Below are positions 48,258-59,625 of a stretch of DNA of 64,000 nucleotides, piece after piece; position 1 is the first letter of the stretch, and the number at the start of each line of letters is the position of its first letter. This stretch comes from Panaeolus papilionaceus. Its lineage: Eukaryota; Basidiomycota; Agaricomycetes; Agaricales. The notes under the pieces are model-generated. The model ran no database searches and had not been told where the DNA came from. It worked only from the letters and a program-made list of their open reading frames with translations. Both the position numbers and the translations under genes were made by a program. The stretch is from NCBI GenBank assembly GCA_015501605.1, contig JADNRZ010000029.1, positions 186,001 through 250,000 of the forward strand, in the 5' to 3' direction.

Positions 48258-49070
48258 ATGAGGATGTCTGCCTCTATGACGCGCGCGATGACTTTGGTTA
48301 TGATCTGGGCGGTGTTGGCGCTACAAGCCTCTGGTTAGTTGTATTTTCCTCCGTATGTTGAGAAAAAACAAGATTCTAATCAACTCTAATAAAACCACAA
48401 TATCTGCTCCTGAAATGATGGACCTCCGCTTTCCATTTATTTTTATCTTGACAATCATCACTCGGCATGTTCTTATCATAGCCAACTTTTTCGTCGTCCA
48501 AGAACCTAATAAACAAACTCAATGGGTTAACAATGCTGCCAACGTTATTACATGGCGAAAATCATTGTTGGACGGTATCAACGGCTTCGATTTGGAGATG
48601 GCAAGAATGGGCACAGATGGGTTAACACTCATCGCAAAGAACGGTTCGTCATCAATATTCAATCTCTTTCCTCTTCCAACCCAAAACTCAAATCTGAATC
48701 CAACTCCCGATCTCTAGTCCCCGTCAAACCCGCCAACCTCAACATCCAACTCTCCGACGTACCCCCTGGCGACGACTACTACCTCATCTTCATCAACTCC
48801 ACACACGGCATCATGCACACCACCTCTGAGAAATTCACCATCCTCGCACCCGGCGCGACACCCTCCTCTCCCTCCACTGTGAAGTTGGCATCAAATGCGC
48901 CGACGGTGACGGTGCAGGGCGGCCCGAACCCGACAGCGTTTTTTGCGACGACGTTCCCTGCTATTTCGGGGGCGACGCTGGGGAAGGTTGAATGGGGACG
49001 GTCGGGCGTTGTGGGTGTAACGATGGGCCTGGGCATGATCGGGGGTGGGTTGTGGACGGTGGGGTGGTGA
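48258..49070 (+). CDS. KRE9/KNH-family secreted protein, possibly GPI-anchored
   Basis: Exons: 48258-48333, 48482-48643, 48718-49070; 196 aa. A hydrophobic signal peptide (VMIWAVLALQAS) is followed by the extracellular domain of the Ser-Thr-rich GPI-anchored membrane family: FFVVQEPNKQTQWVNN, NVITWRKSLLDGINGFDLEM, LSDVPPGDDYYLIFINSTHG and SEKFTIL. The C-terminus is a Gly/Met/Trp-rich hydrophobic stretch (VTMGLGMIGGGLWTVGW) that could be a GPI signal. Members of the family are found in fungal walls and are linked to beta-1,6-glucan assembly in yeast; the precise role of the basidiomycete versions is unclear. The first ATG of three in frame was used. Confidence 0.82.
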
Positions 49071-49730
49071 TGAGCCTAGCTGCTGCCCTTTGGTGGTTAC
49101 TTTGGCATGATGGATTCAGATAGTAGAGGAGGAATTGGCTGAAGTGCTGGCCTGCGGACCGGGAACTCAGAATGGTGGGGTGCGGTTTGTGTTTGAGATG
49201 AGATACCGGATGGGTGTGGTGACTCGCAGAGGAGAGAAAGGTGTTTTGGGGTGATAGGGCTGTTCACGGAGACCTGCCAGTTCTGAGTACATATGGGCAG
49301 TCATCCGCGCTGATACGCACAATGTTTCATCTCGGCGGTCAAGTCAAGCTGTGAACAGTCGTAATATTTGCTGTTGATTGCAATGACTTGAGCGGTACCG
49401 CTGAGGTGAAGTCGGACGTTGCATACTATCTCCTCGTTCCAGGTACAATTACTTGCAATTCCCAGTTTCTACATTCCGCATATATCATACACTGTATTTA
49501 TCGTGGTACGACTCATCGTTAGTACACGCTTCGCTATCATCGTTTGTTGTACTCGCATTATTATGTATATTGCATCGTCTATACCCAATATCGCACCATC
49601 TCTTCAACAACATGCTCGAACGTTTGACGCTACTAGTTCTAAGCGTTGGCAGCGTAAATCCAGAGCTCGTCCCTTACGCGCACGCCTAGATAACAGGCTA
49701 ACAGTTCGACATGAAGTGCTTCGACATAAG

Positions 49731-49805
49731 CGGACAGGTGAAGCCTAACTCGAGGCGATGTCTCGCGGACAGGTGAAGCCTAACTCGAGGCGATGTCTCG
49801 CGGAC
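49731..49805. repeat. exact 35-bp tandem duplication
   Basis: A 35-bp unit beginning CGGACAGGTGAAGCC and ending GATGTCTCG occurs twice back to back (49731-49765 and 49766-49800). The first five bases of a third copy follow. It lies in non-coding DNA. Confidence 0.9.
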
Positions 49806-50387
49806 GGACATGTTATTCCACCGAAGCCTGGCGGATCCCTAGCTGGGCTTCGACCCATGATGATTCTCCGAGGTATTTCTGCATGAGGATAGAGATTGTC
49901 CTCGCTTGCTCGTTCTTCGGGGCTATATGGTGGATAACCAAGGGGATAAGCTAGGGGTATGCACACCTTGGAGATTGAATGATTATGATCGTACTCCGTG
50001 TTGGGATTCATCGTGCATGTGGAAGGATCCTCCGTTCACGATGACTTTTGCCGGTGCTACGTGCGGCATGAAGTCAAGCAACGAAAACGCTGCACAATGG
50101 TCGTCGACAGTGTGTTGTTTTTCCTGATGCTGTGGGATAAGATATACATAGATGGAGGAATAATTGCGGTTGCTTCTTCGAAGAGACATACATATGATGT
50201 CATGTCGATGGTAACGTCTCCATGATATTTGCTGGTGGGTCTTTGACACCGAGGAAGCCAAATGGCGCGTGAATAGCTAAAGATAGCGAGCGAAGCGGTG
50301 CTGTGCATATGGCTCTGAAAAAGTTGGGGGATTGATGCCTTTCAAATCAAAGCTCCGATCAAGGGATCGAGGCGCCCTGCATGTTAA

Positions 50388-50684
50388 TTAGACAGGAGAA
50401 AGCTGAGCACTGTGTCGAGCTCTGACATGAAAAGAAAAGTTATTACTGTCGTCATTTCCCTCGTCGAGAGCGTCGTTGGTTACGGCTGCATTGACAAAGT
50501 AACTGTCAGCATAGTAATACGCAAACCATTGAATTCTACCTAGTTTGAGGGTCCAAATTGCCATCGCTTCTCGATGAACATGTGTCTGAGAAATCACAGC
50601 AAGGCATGCAGGGTTGTCGGAGTACTGCATCATATAATTGACTCGCTTTTTTGACATGCGAAACAGTTTAACAAGGAGCATCAC
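50388..50684 (-). CDS. hypothetical small protein, two exons
   Basis: A possible gene with exons 50684-50540 and 50485-50388; 80 aa. The central part (YSDNPACLAVISQTHVHREAMAIWTLKL) has protein-like composition, and the GT-AG intron of 54 nt restores an acidic C-terminal frame. The unspliced frame is also open, so the splice is not required. No family is recognised and further 5' exons may exist. I consider it roughly as likely to be a gene fragment as a gene. Confidence 0.3.
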   Translation of the reverse strand: MMLLVKLFRMSKKRVNYMMQYSDNPACLAVISQTHVHREAMAIWTLKLGRIQWFAYYYADSYFVNAAVTNDALDEGNDDSNNFSFHVRARHSAQLSPV

Positions 50685-51061
50685 TCAGAATGATATTGTC
50701 TCTCAATGACTGGATCAGCACTTTCACCGTATAATACAGACTCGAGTGGTTTACGGGCGTCAATTCAAAGTATCGTCATTTCGTTGAAAGCTGTGTTCAA
50801 AGGTCAAGGCTATTCACGAAGCTTATCTCTTGTGGAGAAGGCGATGCGCTTTGTACAGCAATTTATTCTCACGCACGGACAGCGCGATAAAATTGAGGCC
50901 CTGCCTTTGATTGCATAAGCCAAGGATCAAATTCAAGTTCCGCTTTAAATGGCGGGTATGATACGTTGGTTGACGAGGTCGTTGTTCTGCTCAAACCACC
51001 TCGCCCTTACACCTTCCTCAGAGTCTTTAAATCCCTTACACAGTTTTATTTTACTATAATC

Positions 51062-52102
51062 ATGTCAGACATCAGAAGGAAGCTTGTCATTGTCGGAGAC
51101 GGTGCTTGCGGAAAGGTGAACTTTGACAATATCAACTGTAGTTTTGCCTCGTGCTAACCACTCATCCACCTATGCTCTTAATCCCAGACTTGCTTGTTGA
51201 TTGTTTTCTCTAAAGGAACTTTCCCAGAGGTATGTCTTCATTTTCTTGTATAATCGCTATGAAATATTAGCCTTCTATTTATCGTCAATTTAACCGCCTT
51301 TTTTGCCTTGTTTTTATAGGTCTATGTACCAACAGTGTTTGAGAACTACGTTGCAGATGTTGAGGTTGATGGAAAGCACGTTGAGCTGGCTCTATGGGAT
51401 ACAGCTGGACAAGAGGACTACGATCGTCTCCGACCTCTCAGCTACCCCGACTCCCATGTGATCCTCATCTGCTTCGCTGTTGATTCCCCTGACTCGCTTG
51501 ATAACGTTCAGGAGAAGGTATGTGTTTGAATATTTCATGGATGAATTCTGGGATTCACAGTGAATTGTAGTGGATTTCTGAAGTCATGCACTTCTGCGCT
51601 GGTCTCCCCATTATCCTCGTTGGATGCAAGAAAGATCTTAGGCGTGATCCCCGTGTAATTGAGGAGCTGAGGAAGACGAGCCAGCGACCTGTCACCCCCG
51701 AAGAGGTATGCTCTTTTTTTGATTTTATTGAACTGCATACCCCACCTTTTGTCTTTTTCTTCTTTGGCGTATCATGTTTCGTTGCTCCAATTCCAGTTTC
51801 CCTTTCTTCACCTCAGCAGGCATGATTTCCCTTTGACAACATATTTCCCATATTCAATCATTCTCCCGGAACCTTTCCGCAGTTTCTGCTGCATCAATTT
51901 CTATGACTCAATTTGCCCTTTACGATTTCTGACTCTATTCTTATTTTAGGGTATGGCCGTTGCACAGAAGATTGGCGCTAAGCACTACCTTGAGTGTTCC
52001 GCCAAGACCGGCGAGGGTGTTCGTGAAGTCTTCCAGTATGCCACCCGTGCTGCTCTCCTTAGCAGACACAAGGTCAAGAAGAACCACTGCATCATCCTGT
52101 AA
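51062..52102 (+). CDS. RHO1: Rho-family small GTPase, Rho1
   Basis: Molecular switch at the plasma membrane that, in fungi, controls beta-1,3-glucan synthase, the cell-wall-integrity pathway and actin polarity. Exons: 51062-51115, 51188-51229, 51320-51517, 51571-51705, 51950-52102; 193 aa, the usual Rho1 length. Motifs: P-loop GDGACGKTC (split by intron 1 right after GK), effector loop YVPTVFENY, switch [30 protein letters not shown] and [10 protein letters not shown]. There is a basic KVKK segment before the CAAX box CIIL, whose final Leu predicts geranylgeranylation. Intron 4 is 244 nt, the others 53-90 nt. It is separated by about 2 kb from the KRE9/KNH-family wall gene, perhaps by chance. 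Confidence 0.96.
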
Positions 52103-53861
52103 ATTCCCCTATCTCCTCGCTCCTACACTATTTCTTGGATCATTGGATGGTAGCATCCTGCCGCACCCTTAGCTTACTGCGATGAAAGCACATGTTCCTC
52201 TTCCTCTCCCGTCATTTGTGTCTACTCGGGCTTGCCTCTCCTCCCTCCCATCCTGTCTTGTTTTATGTACGTACGACAACCCCAGTTTGCATACCACCAT
52301 ACATACCACGTCGTGTCTTACTCTTACTCTTTTTCTCTTTCATCCTGTTGATCATACGTCTGTCCATCATCGCACTCTTATTGATTGGTTTGATCGTTTG
52401 ATTCTCCTCTATCTCTCCTCCCACCTTTTCTCAAAGCCTCTCGGTGTTTCTCGTTCTTATTTTCTTTTTCTCATTGTTGTGACGCCAATATCTACGTGTC
52501 CTTGTGCGATGTTTGTGTTTTGAATTTATCTTTTCTCTTTTTACTTCTCTGTTTTTGTCCTCTACGCCTTACATTCTCTCGTGCTGCGACGTATGGTTTC
52601 TGTGATTTGGCTCGTTTAATGCTTGAGTTTGATTATTTCGTCTATCAATACACGACTCTTGATGACCGCCACCTCAGACAACAGCACCCACCCACCCAGC
52701 CAACCCCACATGTCTATTCTCGCACCTCATGCTCCACCTGAAAGTTAAGCTCCTTCCTGGACACGTTGACGGTCGTTCTTAATTTTGACTGTCGCTGTGT
52801 GATCTAAACCGTTTGCGAACCACCCATGTATGATGTATGATGCTAATACTGACATATTCTGTGCGTCAGCCCCGCTAATCCAGGGTTGTGATCTGTACCT
52901 CTTCTCTTTGTTTGCTTCTTTCTTATTTTATCTCTGTACATGTTAAATTAATTGAGGTGGAGAATATGTCGGGGTGGAGAACGTCAGTGTCAATGGAGGG
53001 GGAGGAGTGCGTCACTTGTGCGAGCCTCAGGTCGTTCGATTTTGAGCAGGAGAGGCGGGGATCAGGACAAAACGGGAACGCCGACGCCAATCGCCGATGT
53101 ACCGCACCGCCGTCCGGTACGGTCGTTTGAGAGGGAGGCGGTCCGGAATTGGACAGGCATATGGAGACACCGATGCCGCCGGAGGCGGATGTTCCCCATC
53201 ATGATTGCATCATCCTCACTGTGATCACCGGTCCCTCTTTTTGAGATAGGGTCTGCTGTGTATAGAGAACGAACGTTTGCATGTGAGAATAGGGCCCGTT
53301 TATTTTAGTATTTATATAGATACGAGCACGAGAGCTGAATTGATTACATTGAATGCATTGAGGGCTAGAGATGAGCCGCTGAAAATTGACATTGACATTG
53401 ACATTGAATTGTCAGTGTGCAAAGGACGAAGCTAAGCTGATTGAACCCCTTATTCCTATCGATAGCAGGTGCGACTTTCATCCATCTGCATTTTATGTTA
53501 TTTTCTTTGAATTTATATTAAATTCTATCTTTATCTTCCTGCCTTCAATGCATTCTACGACGAAAAAGGGACCGGGACCGGAGCATTTGGAGGACGGCCA
53601 CAATCTTAGTCTAAGTAAATCTTGTCCCCATGCGTATCAAGGCGTATCATATGGCGGATAAAAATTTGCTGATCATGATCATGCTGATTGGGGTGCTAAT
53701 ACTCAGGGGTTTTTGTATTCTCTTCTTTCTTCGTCCCCTTCATTCTCGTTCATTCTTGATTGAGCTTACCTGGTAGTCCTGCAGCTGACACTTGACTTGA
53801 GACCTGGATTTCATTCTTCATTTCGTTTCGCTTTGCTTTAATTTGCCTTTGTGGACTTGCG
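52103..53861. other. intergenic and probable RHO1 3' UTR
   Basis: The first several hundred bases are very rich in C and T on the plus strand, as in long 3' UTRs. No coding frame is convincing. A short hexanucleotide repeat is annotated separately. Confidence 0.5.
53385..53407. repeat. short tandem repeat (ATTGAC)n
   Basis: Three exact ATTGAC units plus a partial fourth, in non-coding DNA. Confidence 0.85.
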
Positions 53862-55302
53862 ATGGGTGAATTTACATATGACGTTCGTGGCTGCGTTTCT
53901 CTGATGAACTGATTTTCTGAACGACGGTTATTATGGTGGCTTAGGCTGTTTCTGGGTTCTTCGTACAAGACGACTTGACTCCCGCTGATCGGATTCCAAC
54001 CGTAAGTCATATTCTCTTAATATTAATGTGTGGTCTATTTCGTTTCCTTACCACATCGTACCACTTCGTTTCTTCCATCCACGACGACACCCATTCTCTA
54101 TTCCACTATCACAGATCGCACCTCACTTCGGGCTCAAAAACACGTCTCCTACACGATGGAGCGAGTTCAGAGAGGCTATCAAAACACTCAACAAAGAGGC
54201 GAAGAAGGACGGGGGATACGTCAAGTTCTTCCTTTTGTCGAGGCATGGGCAGGGGTATCGTGAGTACCGCTTCATATGGTCATGTCGAGAGACTGTGCGA
54301 GGACTTGCTTGACATTGCTGATTCGATTGGAAATGTAGATAACGTCGCCGAGAGCAAGTACGGAACTGAGGCGTGGGATGAGTGGGTTTCCCAGTTATTG
54401 TCTTCGAAGGAGCTCGATGTGGATTGAATTGACGCTGCATTTTTTGTTTAAACAGTTATTGGTCAAAGCTCAACGGAGACGGTGAAATCGTATGGGGTCG
54501 TGCGTATCATATCATCTCTTCCCAGCTTCAAGTAGCTATCTTACATCTCTTTAACCTTTCAGCCGATCCTCAGCTCACGCCTCTCGGTATTTCCCAAGCC
54601 GAGGATATTCAACGCGTCATGCTCCAAGAATCGAAAGAAGGGCTAGAGAAGCCACAAAAGCGATACTGTAGTCCACTCACACGCGCGATGCATACGTGCC
54701 GCACGATGTACGGAGGCGTGTTTCCGAACGCGAGCGCTGTGATGGTTCTCGAGGTGCGTCAAGGCTGGCTCTTTTCATCTCTCTTACTTACTCTCGTGTT
54801 TATTTTCCATAACCTATGAACTCTTTAGAACTGTCGTGAAGAAAATGGCGTCCACACGTGCGACAAGCGCAACACGCGATCGTACATCGCCTCTGCGTTC
54901 CCCTCGTTCGAAATCGAGGCAGGTCTAACTGAACAAGACGAACTGTGGGACGCGGATGTGAGGGAGACCAAGGCACAGGTGGCGGAGAGAGCGGGGAGGG
55001 TGCTGGACTGGGTGTTTGAGAATGATAGGAATGAGACGTGTATGTCTTCTTTTTCTGCGGTTTTTTTTTTGCTTCGGGTTTAACTTGATGACGCGCTGAT
55101 GCCCATTGAACCTGTAGTCATCTCGATCACCGCTCATGGTGGATGGATTAATGGGTTTTTGACTGCGGTTGGGAGGAAGACTATTCCTTTGCCTACCGGA
55201 GGTTCGTTCGAATGCATTTGCCTACTCCATTGTTAGAAGACTGATGGTGGTTTACATATAGGCGTGCTTCCGGTGGTGGTAAAAGGGAAATGGTTGGCAT
55301 GA
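53862..55302 (+). CDS. histidine phosphatase (phosphoglycerate-mutase superfamily, PMU1-like)
   Basis: Nine exons: 53862-53882, 53945-54001, 54115-54259, 54339-54381, 54456-54496, 54563-54753, 54829-55039, 55118-55201, 55262-55302; 277 aa. Several exons are tiny (21, 41, 41, 43 nt), but every junction keeps phase and the joined protein reads through conserved family sequence. The catalytic motif SRHGQGYHN has nucleophile His70. VAESKYG and YWSKLNGDGEIVW follow, then LTPLG and RYCSPLTRAMHTC. The second active-site His is His243 in ITAHGGW. No signal peptide, so cytosolic. The superfamily removes phosphate from small molecules or proteins; this branch is related to yeast PMU1, and its natural substrate is not evident. 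An alternative ATG is not apparent because exon 1 encodes only MGEFTYD. Confidence 0.87.
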
Positions 55303-55556
55303 AGGGTGAACCGTGTGATGAGGGTGCCTAGAGTCGAAGTCAGCGGTCCTTTGTCGGGGTTGCAAGGAGCAAGAAAAATATTAATAATACAATCTAAATT
55401 CGTTGACGACTCTTGTTTGACTCGGCCTCTGAGTCAGCGTTGGAAGACAGATCTGATATACTCCGATAGTGCCCTTTAATCTCCCTGTTCACTGGAAGGC
55501 AGGCAATACGGTTCCCAACACACGACTATCTCCAAGTCGACCAAGGTTGGTCTTGC

Positions 55557-57215
55557 ATGTCCTATAACATGTCGAGCTGCGGCCCCCTCCTCCCAAACGA
55601 AATCTTTTTTTCAATCATAGAGCATGCCGCTGAGGATAACGAAACCTCCAAAGCTACCCTCAAGGCATCGTCTCTGGTCAATAGAGACTTTGCATCCTTT
55701 TGTCAAAGCCATATTTTCCGGCAAATCACAATCGGCGTTTGTGGCCCTCTAACCTCAAAGCGCAAAGAATTGGTTCGGATCCTCTCTCAAAGTCCACATC
55801 TCGCAACATTCATTAAGGATGTCCGCTACGTGCTAGAATCGACAGAACCCTCTGATGACTTTGAAGTGCGTGAATAGACCACTCCTCATATCTTTTGTAT
55901 ATTTATTTTTAAGCCTGTCAACGATGATTACTCACTGACCCTTTGGGAGTTCCTCCCATCCATATGTTCAGTGAACATCCAACACGGAATAGAGTTCGGA
56001 TGTCCAATAGGCTCTGGGCTAGATCCACTTCCTCCTTGTCGTGGATGTAATCTGGGATCCGATGCCCTGGAAGAGCTTCTGTCATCACATGGCTCGATCA
56101 TTACAACAATCGTGATCAGTCTCCACAAGTGTACTTCATTGGCAACAATCCTCGATTTTCCTCAATTGACTCACTTAACCCTTCGTGGCTGTTCCCTCCT
56201 CGAAGCATGGCCAAATCTCGACTCCAGCCGACCAGTTACAACTCCACGGAAGCTCGCGATCAAAACCCTAGTGCTCGATAATTTTGTCCGGAGCTTCCCC
56301 ACAGATCTCTTCAACTACCTTGGGGAGCTAGAGTGCTTGCAAGCGAGAGGACGCATTACGACATATTCAGGTAAGTATAACAGTCAACAGTACCTTCAAG
56401 CGAGGTTTCAGAAGGCGACACCCTATGCGAAGCTTCAGGAGGTGGATATTTGGAGCGTTGACTTCTTCACGGAGATCTCCCGCAAAACAGCTGAGCTCGA
56501 CTCAGAGATGGGTCCACTTCCATCCTTACGCTCCCTAAAGGTCATGCTACATCGCCATAGCCCGCGCAATGAGAACGTTATGTGGGGCTGGACTGGGGAT
56601 ATCTTTCGTCTTGTAACACACTTGGAAGAAATTGCTTTCCTAGAAACCCGTGCGTCTCCAACCTCTTCACGCATTGAGAGATCCTGCCCTCGTCAAGCAG
56701 GGCTAACCAACATGCTCTTCCATCCAGTTCCCCAAGTATTACGCGAAGAACCCAACTTTGGACTCTGCTTTCAAAATTGCAGCCACACTTTACGAACGAT
56801 CAAACTGCAGGACGCGATGGTTTTGGAGCCTGGTGCGGTCGACGATAGCAGGAGCACCTTCTTGCGAGCCATTCACAGCGCACTCGCTTTGGTGAAGGGT
56901 CACAATATCATCCAAAGTCTCGAGATTCTCATCGACATCAACAACGCTATATCATTGCCGGATACAAGACGAATACCGTGCTTCGATCACTGGCAGCGCT
57001 TGGATGCCGTTCTGATGGAAGATAGAAGTGCCAATTTCCCGCACCTGCGTAGCGTCAAGATTACCCTCATGTTGCAAATGGATGGGAGTGCTGGTGGGGA
57101 TTATATGGCAAGGGAGGCAGCAGTGCAAAATATTATGAAGGAGCCACTTCGGAGGCTCTACTCCACGTCAGAGCTGGATTTTCGATGTCGTTTGGGGCTT
57201 CGTCTAACTTTTTGA
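55557..57215 (+). CDS. F-box/LRR-like protein D2
   Basis: Exons: 55557-55865 and 55914-57215; 536 aa, intron 48 nt. It is the intact paralog of D, with an equally long 1302-nt second exon. The F-box-like start is GPLLPNEIFFSIIEHA, then SSLVNRDFASFCQSHIF and ILSQSPHLATFIKDV. LRR-like blocks follow (FPQLTHLTLRGCSLL, LFNYLGELECLQARG). The tail has FGLCFQNCSHTLRTIKL, WQRLDAVLMEDR, FPHLRSVKITL and EPLRRLYSTSELDF. A second in-frame ATG at 55569 aligns with the start of D and may be the true one. It opens the second F-box/S cluster and is convergent with the S remnant at 57310. Probable SCF receptor. Confidence 0.83.
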
Positions 57216-57309
57216 AATGCCAGAATTTTAGGTTATGAAAGATAGAGTACATAATTTCAATTTCTCAATGTTCGACTCGACTCCTACTACTGCTAATCGA
57301 TAAGAATCC

Positions 57310-57575
57310 TGCCGTTGCCTGTTATTTGACGAACACCAAGCTCGCTACGCCATGATGGGTGGTGTAACGATATCCAGCGCTCTTCGTAGCTACATTGAAA
57401 GGATCAGGATGTTGGGAGGCCTCGAAGCAAATTTGGAGTCCCAGAAACAAAGGTGTTTACCTTTTACGCTTCGATCAGAGGTCGTAAGCAAGCATTGTCG
57501 TACGACGAAGTAATTGTAGAACCTATGGCATGCAAATAGGTTTAACGGGACGATTACCCCGCCGCTAGTACAAGG
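57310..57575 (-). pseudogene. remnant of an S-type secreted protein gene (S3)
   Basis: Only the end of exon 4 (GGVIVPLNLFACHRFYNYFVV), the intron, and most of exon 5 can be matched to S and S2. Exon 5 begins DSKFAS, then shifts frame, and FNVATKSAGYRYTTHHGVASLV continues in another frame to an early stop. The 5' two-thirds of the gene are absent. It lies tail-to-tail with D2, about 95 bp away. Confidence 0.75.
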
Positions 57576-57678
57576 CAATTGCTGTTCAACGGTTCATGTC
57601 GTAATCCGAGCCATCACGTTCGGTTGTTGACAATGTGCAAAGTACAGATATCACCATCTCTAACTTTCAAAACCTCTC

Positions 57679-58553
57679 ATGTCCTCAAATACGGTCCTTG
57701 AAGGACCAATATTTCCATTGAACTATTCGAAATCATCATCTCTGAACTCAAAAGTAACCCTATCAGCAACAAATCGACTCTTGAGAGCTGCTCTCTCGTT
57801 TGCAAAACCTTCGTCCCGATCTCACAACCTCCACTGTTTCACGAGATTCAACTTGGTCGGTATGGGAGATATGCAAGAAGGCAAAAGCGCCTTGCACAAA
57901 TTCTCTTGCATAAGCCTTATTTGGGCGCATCTGTGGAGAACTTTACATGTGTTCTGGACCTGCAAGACTTTGATGTTGCTGATCTGGTGTGTACCTTCGC
58001 TTCAACATAAAGTTTTAAATAATCATGATTCCAGAATGGTCACCTCCCAAGAACGAAGGCTCTATGATGCTGCAGGAGTATTTCCCCAATATCAAGTCCC
58101 TTACAGTCACCCATTCCGGGTGTCGAGGAGGAGGGACTGACTATGAGGCTTGTTATCTGTCAACAAAAATCTTGACCATCTTCATACCATCGCAACGCTT
58201 AACGCGTCTCGTTATTCACGGGATCCAAGGACTATCGCTCTCAACGATCCTCGAGTTCCCTCATATTAATTCGCTCTCTTTTACTTCGTCTCATTGCGCA
58301 TCATGGGATCTTTCAGAGATGGACGCGATTGGTCGCGAACTCTGGGTACACAACATGAGAGTTGTTCACTTGGACCTGGCACGGGATGGACATCATGAAG
58401 GAGCTACTCCTGCGCCTCTACTCCACACCAGAACTGGATTTCGAATGTCGTTCAAATAGAATATCGTCTTTTGCTGTATTTTGTCGTCTGAATTCAGTTT
58501 ATAAAACATGGATCACAACTACCCAAGTTATCAACATCGGACTTGAAGCTTGA
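57679..58553 (+). pseudogene. decayed copy of F-box gene B (B2)
   Basis: The first 40 bases match B almost exactly. Then one C is lost from the CCC of the IFP codons, shifting the frame just after MSSNTVLEGPIFP. The LRR part (MLQEYFPNIKSLTVTHSG, LVIHGIQGLSLSTIL) is open in its own frame and very similar to B. After MRVVHLD the sequence jumps straight to the family C-terminus (LLLRLYSTPELDFECRS), so about 1 kb is deleted. Its tail faces S2, about 60-150 bp away depending on where the gene is taken to end. Confidence 0.85.
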
Positions 58554-58609
58554 GGGTTACTAGAGTCACATCTATGGCATTGGAAAACATGCCCTCAATC
58601 GTCTTTTTT

Positions 58610-59541
58610 CTAACACCCATCCCCAGCGTCGTTGTTCAACACAGCCGGCAATTGCGACGCGATGCAGGACCTGGGAACGAAGAACCAAATTGTCTGACCC
58701 CACTCTACAACATCAGCCCGAACCAAACTCGCAACACCATCACGGGTGGTATAGCGGTACCCAGCGCCGCTCGTTGTAGCCATATTGAACGGGACTGGGT
58801 CTTGGAACGTCCCAGAGACGAAATTGGAGTCCTACGAGTAACGCAAGACAAATGTTGTTCAGTGCATGAGGGTAAGGGGTGAAGGTAGACTTACGACGAA
58901 GTAATTGTAAAATCCAGGGCAGGCGCTGAGGTTCACACCAACGATTACTGCTCCATCACCAGTATGAGGTGCAGCGTCGAAGTCTATCCCAAATGCCCGT
59001 CGATCGCAGAGTGTTGATGCTGTTGTTGTTGAGCACGACGACGCGATGCCTGAGACCTGCGTGGATAAATCGAGTGACTGACCCAGAAATAAACGTCAAT
59101 AAGAAACAAAAAACAAGAGCCTGGCCTGGCAGAGTTCAAGGTACGTACAGCCGGAATGAGATACGTGCAGAAGTTTCCTCCAGTACCTCGGTATCGACCA
59201 TAGTGATACCCGTCGCTCTCTGTTGAGACGACATCAAAGTGTTGCCCAGCAATCGCAGTACCTGAATATTCCGACAAGTTAGAAGTTCTGATTGCATCTA
59301 CGAGCATTGGTGCGTACCCATCACGTAGCCACACGGCTTGTTTGCGATCCAACCTCCGCTAGGTAGAACCCCACTGTTACCGCACGTCGCAGGTTTTGGG
59401 GCGTTGGCTGTTAATCAACAGGTGAGATAGATGACGTAGGGCTGAAGGAGAAAACTGACCAATAGTCACGTATTCATTGATAGCCCAAGCATTGGCGAAT
59501 AAGCCTGAAAGAAGAAGCAGACGAGTAGTGAAAGACGGCAT
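58610..59541 (-). CDS. secreted cysteine-containing protein S2, unknown family
   Basis: Intact paralog of S (10959). Exons: 59541-59460, 59407-59318, 59261-59149, 59077-58895, 58831-58610, with lengths 82, 90, 113, 183 and 222 nt, identical to S; 229 aa. The signal peptide ends ANAWA. The mature chain is close to 90% identical to S by eye, including all cysteines and the C-terminus SQLPAVLNNDAGDGC. Most differences are conservative (Ser/Thr, Lys/Gln, Asn/Asp). Introns differ much more than exons, which suggests selection on the protein. It is convergent with the decayed F-box copy B2. Function is unknown; it is likely extracellular. Confidence 0.88.
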
Positions 59542-59625
59542 GAATCCCAATTGTATGTGATGATTTTAAAAATCCTTCTGGGATGCTCAAGTAAGAACTA
59601 CGACCAGAAACTGAGGATTGAGATG

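Noticed and set aside
48552..49070. A single-exon 172-aa g
   Set aside because: The open frame reads through intron 2 of the KRE9/KNH-family gene; the spliced model restores the signal peptide and family sequence.
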